Source: JBBSOK01 sp965219125 | GTDB lineage: Bacteria; Bacteroidota; Bacteroidia; Flavobacteriales; Flavobacteriaceae | DNA: 64,000 bases | Reading direction: 5' to 3' | NCBI GenBank assembly: GCA_965219125.1 | Contig: CBDCMO010000001.1 | Coordinates: 382,533-446,532, forward strand | Shown here: positions 58,730 through 64,000 of the stretch, piece after piece | How the letters are laid out: every line of letters begins with the position of its first letter | Position numbering within the stretch: the stretch's first letter is position 1 | Program-made: the position numbers and the translations under genes | Notes under the pieces: generated by a model | Seen by the model: only the letters and a program-made list of their open reading frames with translations | The model's database searches: none | Told to the model about the DNA's origin: nothing

Positions 58730-59962
58730 TTAAAACTCATAAATAGTAACGCCACTTCTAAGTTTCGGCTCAATATACGTGCTTTTTGGTGGCATTTTTA
58801 AGCCTTCGTCAGCTATTTGTTTCATTTCTTCAGTTGTTACAGGTAAAAGTCCGAAGCCTACTGCAAATTCGCCGTTGTCTATCAACGTTTTTACATAAGC
58901 TAAATCTTTTTTGCCATCGGCATAATCCAAACGTTTGTCGTTGCGTTGGTCTTCAATTCCTAAAATGGGTTTTAAAACTGTTTGATACAAAATGTTGGTA
59001 TCCAATCCGTCTAGCGCATTGTTTATTTCATAAATTTTCCGAAGATATAATGAGTAAAATTCGCCATCTAAATACATACTGAAATGGTGCATTTTACTTG
59101 GTTTGTAATATTCTAAACCTTTATTATCTATTCTGAAATAATAATCCAACTTTATAAGAAATTCTTCTTTTGAAAGTCCGTTTAAATCGGTTATCAATCT
59201 ATTAAACTCATATATTTTTAAATCGCTTTCCGGAATTAAATACGACATACAATAATTGAAAGAAGAATCTTTTTCCGACTTAGATTTTGCCTGCATATCC
59301 TTTGAAAGTAAATATGAAGAAGCCGACCGATGATGCCCATCTGCAATATAAAGCGTTGGAATATCTGCAAAAATTTGTTGCACTCTTTTAACTTTTACCT
59401 CGTCGTCAAGCTGCCATAAATAGTGCGTGTCGCGGTAGGTTGTAGTAAATTCATATTCGGCACGATTCTGCATTTCAAACTCCATAATTGTGGAAAGCTC
59501 CTTATTATCCGGATAAGTTAGGAGCACAGGTTCTGCGTTAAAACCTACTGTTTTTAGGTATTCCTTAAAAATAACCTCGCGATATTCTATGGTATCTTCG
59601 TGTTTTTTTACAACATCATCTTCATAATCTTGGGTGCTTACTGCGGCTACAATACCATTAAATTCAAGACCTTCACGGTTTACTATTTTATAAATGTAAA
59701 AGGAAGGTTTTTTGTCTTGAACAAAAATACCGTCTTCCTTAAATTCTAAATACCGATTTCGAACAAGGCCATATCTTTCAGCCCCAGAAATTTCTTTGTG
59801 ATATTTATAACCCGGATTTAAAATATGTAAAAATGAAAACGGATTGTCCCGCAACCTGCTTTCTACCTGTTCTGGCGTGTAACTATCGTAAGACCGCGCA
59901 GCGATTAAACTTACTTTATCGCGCGTTGGCCGTACTGCTTTAAATGGAATTAGTTTTGCCAT
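58730..59962 (-). CDS. DUF1015 family protein
   Basis: 410 residues. The family pattern is clear: LIPFKAVRPTRDKVSLIAARSYD at the N-terminus, NPFSFLHILNPGYK, IYKIVNREGLEFNGIVAAVS, LYIADGHHRSASSYLLSKDM and GIEDQRNDKRLDYADGKKD. DUF1015 proteins are cytoplasmic. The conserved HHR motif suggests a catalytic or phosphate-binding site, but no activity is established. Confidence 0.93.
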   Translation of the reverse strand: MAKLIPFKAVRPTRDKVSLIAARSYDSYTPEQVESRLRDNPFSFLHILNPGYKYHKEISGAERYGLVRNRYLEFKEDGIFVQDKKPSFYIYKIVNREGLEFNGIVAAVSTQDYEDDVVKKHEDTIEYREVIFKEYLKTVGFNAEPVLLTYPDNKELSTIMEFEMQNRAEYEFTTTYRDTHYLWQLDDEVKVKRVQQIFADIPTLYIADGHHRSASSYLLSKDMQAKSKSEKDSSFNYCMSYLIPESDLKIYEFNRLITDLNGLSKEEFLIKLDYYFRIDNKGLEYYKPSKMHHFSMYLDGEFYSLYLRKIYEINNALDGLDTNILYQTVLKPILGIEDQRNDKRLDYADGKKDLAYVKTLIDNGEFAVGFGLLPVTTEEMKQIADEGLKMPPKSTYIEPKLRSGVTIYEF

Positions 59963-60013
59963 TTTTTGTTTGGTTTGTTTAAAATATTTTTTCCAGTTAC
60001 GGTTTCGTGAAGT

Positions 60014-60316
60014 TTATACGTCCAATGAGAATTTTAAACTTCCGCCTAAACCTTCTCGGATAATTCTCATTAAAGTAGAAAGTCTAATATCACTTGCATT
60101 ATTTTCAATTCTTGAAATATAGTTTTTTGTAGTTCCCACTTTTTCGGCAAGTTGTTCTTGCGTTAGATGTTGTTTTTTTCTGGCTTCTTGAATTAAAACA
60201 CCAATTTTAAAAGTTTCAAATTCTTCTTGGAATTTTTCACGTGATTCAGTTCCAATTTTTCCGTACTGCTCGTCCAAATGGTCATCAAACGATGTAATTC
60301 TTTTATCTGTTTTCAT
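60014..60316 (-). CDS. HigA-like antitoxin with XRE helix-turn-helix
   Basis: 100 residues. Residues about 36-92 form a Cro/C1-type HTH (VLIQEARKKQHLTQEQLAEK, VGTTKNYISRIENNASDIRL). The N-terminal 35 residues are charged and probably bind the toxin. The start overlaps the toxin gene end by 14 bp, with the toxin first, as in HigBA systems. Such antitoxins usually repress their own operon. Confidence 0.88.
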   Translation of the reverse strand: MKTDKRITSFDDHLDEQYGKIGTESREKFQEEFETFKIGVLIQEARKKQHLTQEQLAEKVGTTKNYISRIENNASDIRLSTLMRIIREGLGGSLKFSLDV

Positions 60317-60644
60317 AATATTCTTTTTTTAATCGTTCCGCTTTTTTAATTTCATTTTTGGGTGTTTTTTGCGATTTCTTTTGGAATCCGCTCAAAAGAA
60401 TAATTAAATTATCTTCTTCAAAAAAGCAGAAAATTCGAAATATTCCGTTTCCTGCTGAAATCCGCACTTCCCAAAGTCCGTCAGTATTCGTAAGATGTTT
60501 TAGAAATTTTTCTGGAACAATCCGAGTGTTTCTTATAATTAAAAGTGTCCAATCTATTTTTTTACGAACAGTGAGCGACTGTTTGGAATAAAATTTTTTG
60601 AAGTGGTTTTCGTAAAATCCTATTTCTCTTTTAAATTCACTCAA
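60303..60644 (-). CDS. HigB/RelE-type toxin (Gp49-like)
   Basis: 113 residues. FKREIGFYENHFKKFYSKQS, LKHLTNTDGLWEVRISAGNG, IFRIFCFFEEDNLIILLSGF and QKKSQKTPKNEIKKAERLKKE match the type II RelE/HigB fold: the Arg-rich strand, the Phe-Gly-Phe-like IFRIF and the KKSQKTPxxEIxxA end are typical. It would cleave mRNA at the ribosome. It is paired with the downstream XRE antitoxin. Confidence 0.9.
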   Translation of the reverse strand: MSEFKREIGFYENHFKKFYSKQSLTVRKKIDWTLLIIRNTRIVPEKFLKHLTNTDGLWEVRISAGNGIFRIFCFFEEDNLIILLSGFQKKSQKTPKNEIKKAERLKKEYYENR

Positions 60645-60794
60645 TTTTTTTAGCCATTAAATATTGTCCAAAGTTACCTAAAAAGGCAACATTTTCCTAA
60701 TTTAATTTTAGAATTTTTGATGAAGGATGTTTTTTTTTATTTCCTGCAGTGTTTCTATACACGAATTTTTTTAATCAAAATAGTAAAGATTTAA

Positions 60795-61685
60795 TTACCC
60801 CAAAAACTGCCCTGAAACATCTTCCGCCTTCCTATTTTTACTATAATCATAAAAACCTTCGCCGCTTTTGCTGCCCAGTTTACCAGCCATAACCATATTT
60901 ACGAGTAGCGGGCAAGGTGCATATTTCGGGTTTTTAAAACCGTCGTACATTACTTTTAAAATACTCAAACAAACGTCAAGACCAATAAAATCTGCCAACG
61001 CCAACGGTCCCATTGGGTGCGCCATACCAAGCATCATAACGGTATCAATTTCTTTTACGCCAGCAACGCCGTTGTATAGTGTTTCGATGGCTTCGTTAAT
61101 CATTGGCATTAAAATTCGGTTTGCCACAAAACCGGGATAATCGTTAACTTCAACGGGTGTTTTGTTAAGTTTTTTTGAAAGTTCTTCAACCATTTTATAG
61201 GTTTCATCGCTTGTGCTGTAGCCTTTTATAATTTCTACCAATTTCATAATCGGCACCGGATTCATAAAGTGCATTCCTATAACTTTTTCAGGTCTTGATG
61301 TTACAGCCGCTATTTGAGTGATGGAAATTGATGAAGTATTACTTGCCAAAATTGTTTCTTCTGGGCAAAATTGTTCAAGATCTTTAAAAATCTTCAGTTT
61401 TAAATCTAGGTTTTCAGTGGCGGCTTCAACCACCAAACATGCATATTCAACTCCTTTTTCGAGGTTTGTGTAGGTTGTAATATTTTTTAAAGTTCGCTGT
61501 TTATCTTCTTCCGTAATAGATTCCTTGGCAACCATTCTATCCAAATTTTTGGTGATGGTAGCCAAACCTTTGTCCAACGATGTTTGGTGAACATCAATTA
61601 ATTGAACTTTATAATCAAACTGCGCAAAAGTGTGGGCAATACCATTACCCATTGTTCCTGCACCAATAACTGCTATGTTTTTCAT
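60795..61685 (-). CDS. 3-hydroxybutyryl-CoA dehydrogenase
   Basis: 296 residues. NAD-binding IAVIGAGTMGNGIAHTFAQ at the N-terminus, the catalytic region ASNTSSISITQIA, GMHFMNPVPIMKLVEII with the active-site His, and the C-terminal dimer domain with AHPMGPLALADFIGLDV. It oxidises (S)-3-hydroxybutyryl-CoA with NAD+ or NADP+. This links to butyryl-CoA metabolism, the product side of IcmF, though the genes are distant. A GCCCGCGAAGGCGGG hairpin lies just upstream. Confidence 0.95.
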   Translation of the reverse strand: MKNIAVIGAGTMGNGIAHTFAQFDYKVQLIDVHQTSLDKGLATITKNLDRMVAKESITEEDKQRTLKNITTYTNLEKGVEYACLVVEAATENLDLKLKIFKDLEQFCPEETILASNTSSISITQIAAVTSRPEKVIGMHFMNPVPIMKLVEIIKGYSTSDETYKMVEELSKKLNKTPVEVNDYPGFVANRILMPMINEAIETLYNGVAGVKEIDTVMMLGMAHPMGPLALADFIGLDVCLSILKVMYDGFKNPKYAPCPLLVNMVMAGKLGSKSGEGFYDYSKNRKAEDVSGQFLG

Positions 61686-61778
61686 ATTTTTGCCCGCGAA
61701 GGCGGGTATCTTTTGAGATTAAACTTAAATTTTTATTTAATAAAAGGATAAAGTTAAGAGGTGTTTTAAATATAATTT

Positions 61779-61800
61779 AACCCTTTGGGGGTTAGGGGAT
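61779..61800. repeat. Inverted repeat arm, left of the Gfo/Idh/MocA gene
   Basis: CCCTTTGGGGGTTAGGGG here is the exact reverse complement of CCCCTAACCCCCAAAGGG at 62893-62910. The copies lie on either side of one gene. Confidence 0.85.
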
Positions 61801-62768
61801 TAAATCTTCCTGAAATTTTCGATAATCAACATCGCAACGCGCAAAGCTTCCGTGCCTTGTTCCAAAGAAACTATTGGAGTTGTGTCTGTTTTTATACTAT
61901 TGGCGAAGGCTTCAAGCTCATCTAAAATTGCGTTGTTGTTTTCAATCTTCGGATTTTCGAAATAGATTTGTTTTTTAATTCCTTCAGCGTTTGTCAAAAT
62001 CATTGCAAAATCGTCTGCTTTTTTCGGTGCGTCTTTCATTTTTACGACTTCAGCTTTTTTCTCAAGAAAATCAACTGAAATATATGCGTCGCGTTGAAAG
62101 AATCGAACTTTCCGCATTTTTTTCATTGAAATTCTACTTGCAGTTAGATTTGCTACGCAACCATTTTCAAATTCGATTCTAGCATTTGCAATATCTGGAG
62201 TTTCACTTATAACCGAAACTCCACTTGCGCTAACAGCTTTTACCGGACTTTTTACAACACTTAATATTGCATCTATATCGTGAATCATTAAATCGAGAAC
62301 TACGGAAACATCGGTACCGCGTGGGTTGAATTCTGCCAATCTATGCGATTCAATAAACATTGGGTTGCTTATTTTGTCTTTAACGGCTGTAAATGCGGGA
62401 TTAAAACGTTCTACTTGCCCCACTTGGCCGCGTACTTTATGCTTTTTTGCTAAATCGCGAATTTGCTGCGCTTCTTCAACAGTTTGTGTTATTGGTTTTT
62501 CAATAAAAAGATGTTTTCCAGCTTCAATTACTTTTTTGGCACAATCAAAATGATAAATAGTTGGGGTTACTACATCAACCATATCGCAGGCTTCAATTAA
62601 CGCTTCCATAGTTGGAAAGCTTTTGTAACCAAATTCTTTTGTAATTGCTTTTGCAGCTTTTGTGTCAGAATCAAAAAAACCGACAAGATCGTATTCTGTA
62701 GATTGTTGCAATAATTTTAAATGAATTTTCCCCAAGTGACCAGCACCAAGAACGCCTGCTTTTAGCAT
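61800..62768 (-). CDS. Gfo/Idh/MocA-family NAD(P)-dependent oxidoreductase
   Basis: 322 residues. N-terminal Rossmann motif KAGVLGAGHLGKIHLKLL, the DVVTPTIYHFDCAKKVIEAGKHLFIEKP stretch with the EKP catalytic Lys (read here as KHLFIEKPITQT), and the substrate-domain helix with DLMIHDIDAILS and its conserved His. The substrate (sugar, inositol or similar) cannot be determined. Copies of an 18-bp repeat flank it in opposite orientation. Confidence 0.93.
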   Translation of the reverse strand: MLKAGVLGAGHLGKIHLKLLQQSTEYDLVGFFDSDTKAAKAITKEFGYKSFPTMEALIEACDMVDVVTPTIYHFDCAKKVIEAGKHLFIEKPITQTVEEAQQIRDLAKKHKVRGQVGQVERFNPAFTAVKDKISNPMFIESHRLAEFNPRGTDVSVVLDLMIHDIDAILSVVKSPVKAVSASGVSVISETPDIANARIEFENGCVANLTASRISMKKMRKVRFFQRDAYISVDFLEKKAEVVKMKDAPKKADDFAMILTNAEGIKKQIYFENPKIENNNAILDELEAFANSIKTDTTPIVSLEQGTEALRVAMLIIENFRKI

Positions 62769-62890
62769 ATTTTAATGTTTTTTATAAAGGTAGTAGTTTT
62801 AGGTTAAAAACTAAATTTGAAATTCATAATAACTTTATCAATTGCACATTTAGTTTATCTGCTTCAATAGAAAATTGTAATTTTAGAAAT

Positions 62891-62913
62891 TCCCCCTAAC
62901 CCCCAAAGGGGGA
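62891..62913. repeat. Inverted repeat arm, right of the Gfo/Idh/MocA gene
   Basis: TCCCCCTAACCCCCAAAGGG extended by GGA, itself partly palindromic (TCCCCC/GGGGGA). Confidence 0.85.
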
Positions 62914-63015
62914 ATTTTATTTTTGAATTTTTGTATGTCATCGAATTTTCATTAAAAATTTCTAAATTGCCCAATTATCAAAAAAAGCTACTACAAACTA
63001 TCAACAAAAACTAAA

Positions 63016-63657
63016 TTGAAAGACACTTTTACCCATCAAGGATTACGAAAAAAACTGGTAGAAACGCTGAAAAAAAAAGGTATTGAAAATGCTGAAGTTT
63101 TAGAAGCGATTGGTAAAATACCAAGACACCTGTTTATGGATTCTGGTTTTGTAAGTCACGCGTATGTTGATAAAGCTTTTCCTATTGCGGCAGATCAAAC
63201 TATTAGTCAGCCTTACACAGTTGCGCGTCAAACGGAATTATTGAATATTGAAAGCGGGGACAAGGTTTTAGAAATTGGTACAGGAAGCGGTTATCAAACT
63301 GCAGTTTTATTGGAAATTGGCGCAAAAGTTTATTCAATTGAAAGGCAGAATGAGCTTTTTAAAAAGTCAAAACTTTTTCTACCAAAGCTTGGTTACAGAC
63401 CAAAGAAATTGATATTTGGTGATGGTTATATTGGGTTGAAAGAATTTGCACCGTATAAAGGAATTGTTGTGACGGCTGGCGCTCCTTTTGTGCCAAATCC
63501 GTTATTGGCGCAGTTGGCTGTTGGTGGAAAATTGGTAATTCCGGTTGGAGAAAAGGAACAAATTATGACAGTTTTTACACGTAAAAGCGATACGGAATTT
63601 GAGAAAAAGGAGTTTGGGGCTTTTAAGTTTGTGCCGCTATTAGAAAATAAAAATTGA
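63016..63657 (+). CDS. pcm: Protein-L-isoaspartate O-methyltransferase
   Basis: 213 residues from TTG 63016; no in-frame ATG precedes the conserved HQGLRKKLVETL. Motifs: IPRHLFMDSGF, AYVDKAFPIAADQTISQPYTVA (split: AYVDKAFPI and QTISQPYTVA), the SAM site DKVLEIGTGSGYQTAVL and the acidic end IVVTAGAPFVP. It methylates isoaspartyl residues to start repair of damaged proteins. Monocistronic. Confidence 0.96.
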   Translation: MKDTFTHQGLRKKLVETLKKKGIENAEVLEAIGKIPRHLFMDSGFVSHAYVDKAFPIAADQTISQPYTVARQTELLNIESGDKVLEIGTGSGYQTAVLLEIGAKVYSIERQNELFKKSKLFLPKLGYRPKKLIFGDGYIGLKEFAPYKGIVVTAGAPFVPNPLLAQLAVGGKLVIPVGEKEQIMTVFTRKSDTEFEKKEFGAFKFVPLLENKN

Positions 63658-63727
63658 ATTTTTCTCTGTGTCCTTTGCGCCTTTGCGGTGGAAATTACAC
63701 GCAGAGTCGCAAACGACGCAACGTGTT

Positions 63728-64000
63728 TTACTTTAAAAAATTCTGAAGTTGTTTAAATGAATCTTCAGCTGCTTCTTTATCGTATTTTAGAAAGTATATT
63801 TTTTTGCTGATAAACGGTATAAGTCGAACATATTTGCCTTTTTCTAAACTCTCCACATCAAAACCGTGATAGGCTTCGTCATAAATTTTTAGGGTTACGT
63901 TTTCTGAAATCATATATTTCATAATATCATCAAGTTCAATAATCCTATCTTTTCCCCCGCTCATTACTAAAACTGGAATTTCTGGTTTTAGCTGAATTTC
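63728..64000 (-). CDS. Alpha/beta hydrolase (dienelactone-hydrolase-like), C-terminal part
   Basis: The reading frame is open to the right edge, so only about 90 C-terminal residues are seen. EIPVLVMSGGKDRIIELDD supplies the strand and catalytic Asp of the alpha/beta-hydrolase fold, and IYDEAYHGFDVESL supplies the catalytic His (AYHGF), as in dienelactone-hydrolase-family proteins. The serine nucleophile lies outside the window. Substrate unknown. Confidence 0.8.
   Translation of the reverse strand, partial: EIQLKPEIPVLVMSGGKDRIIELDDIMKYMISENVTLKIYDEAYHGFDVESLEKGKYVRLIPFISKKIYFLKYDKEAAEDSFKQLQNFLK

Noticed and set aside
61686..61706. GCCCGCGAAGGCGGG hairpin as a terminator or operator of the dehydrogenase gene
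   Set aside because: It is upstream of the start, lacks a T-run and was seen only once in this window, so no function is assigned.

Overview
This 64 kb window is a chromosomal segment of an AT-rich member of the Bacteroidota, most likely family Flavobacteriaceae. The evidence is the promoter signature TAnnTTTG ahead of many genes, C-terminal type IX secretion (T9SS) sorting domains on several secreted proteins, family-typical proteins (DUF4199, DUF1599, a Lacal_2735-type small protein, BT_3928-type DoxX protein, fused mutase IcmF) and a type III glutamine synthetase. Species cannot be fixed from sequence reading alone. Most of the window is ordinary housekeeping DNA. The accessory interest is concentrated at 18.2-28.7 kb, with smaller oddities at 1.0, 12-14.7, 46.5-51.8, 56.7 and 60 kb.

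Layout. 0-9.3 kb: the end of an ABC exporter, a self-inhibited Fic protein, then divergent blocks for cyclic-di-AMP synthesis and folate (cdaA, folP, minus strand) and a plus-strand run of DUF1599, DoxX/DUF6624 fusion, a lone DppB-type permease, a thioredoxin-like protein, tpiA, prmA and clpS. 9.4-15.8 kb: tRNA-Arg(ACG), an NDH-2 dehydrogenase, apt, two small unrecorded ORFs, a BlaI/M56 sensor pair with twin operators, and a Ca2+/Na+ antiporter. 16.0-18.3 kb: glnN.

18.4-26.6 kb is a seven-gene curli (amyloid fibre, type VIII secretion) locus: two large curlin-repeat subunits, each behind a long homologous leader carrying the same inverted repeat at the same distance from a promoter-like motif. 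These are followed by a minor CsgB-like subunit, a CsgC/H-like plus CsgE fusion, CsgF, a CsgG pore with an added C-terminal beta-barrel domain, and a translationally coupled lipoprotein with a beta-propeller. Intrinsic terminators after each major subunit suggest graded expression. An IS3-family element (26642-28635, 3-bp target duplication ATT) sits directly behind the operon. Its orfB is split by a 601-bp insertion that left no target duplication and carries a large attC-like folded end, which looks like an integron-type cassette in a secondary site.

28.7-35.5 kb: purM, msrA, prfA, pyrF, a BtuF-like binding protein without signal peptide, a DUF4197 lipoprotein and a T9SS-secreted protein. 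35.6-44.3 kb: the B12-dependent fused mutase icmF, two related helical proteins of unknown function, an Lrp regulator, an MFS transporter, crcB and a SRPBCC/GyrI-like protein. 44.5-51.8 kb: an M49 peptidase, a decayed DUF4199 copy, a T9SS protein, a TPR/AraC membrane regulator with an HTH-less partner, and an intact DUF4199 gene. 52-64 kb: secA, DUF2795, the cobalamin adenosyltransferase that would supply the icmF cofactor, a decayed FG-GAP/T9SS gene, a YggS protein, DUF1015, a HigBA-type toxin-antitoxin pair, 3-hydroxybutyryl-CoA dehydrogenase, a Gfo/Idh/MocA oxidoreductase bracketed by inverted 18-bp repeats, pcm, and the end of an alpha/beta hydrolase.

All family assignments come from reading motifs by eye. 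No database search was run.
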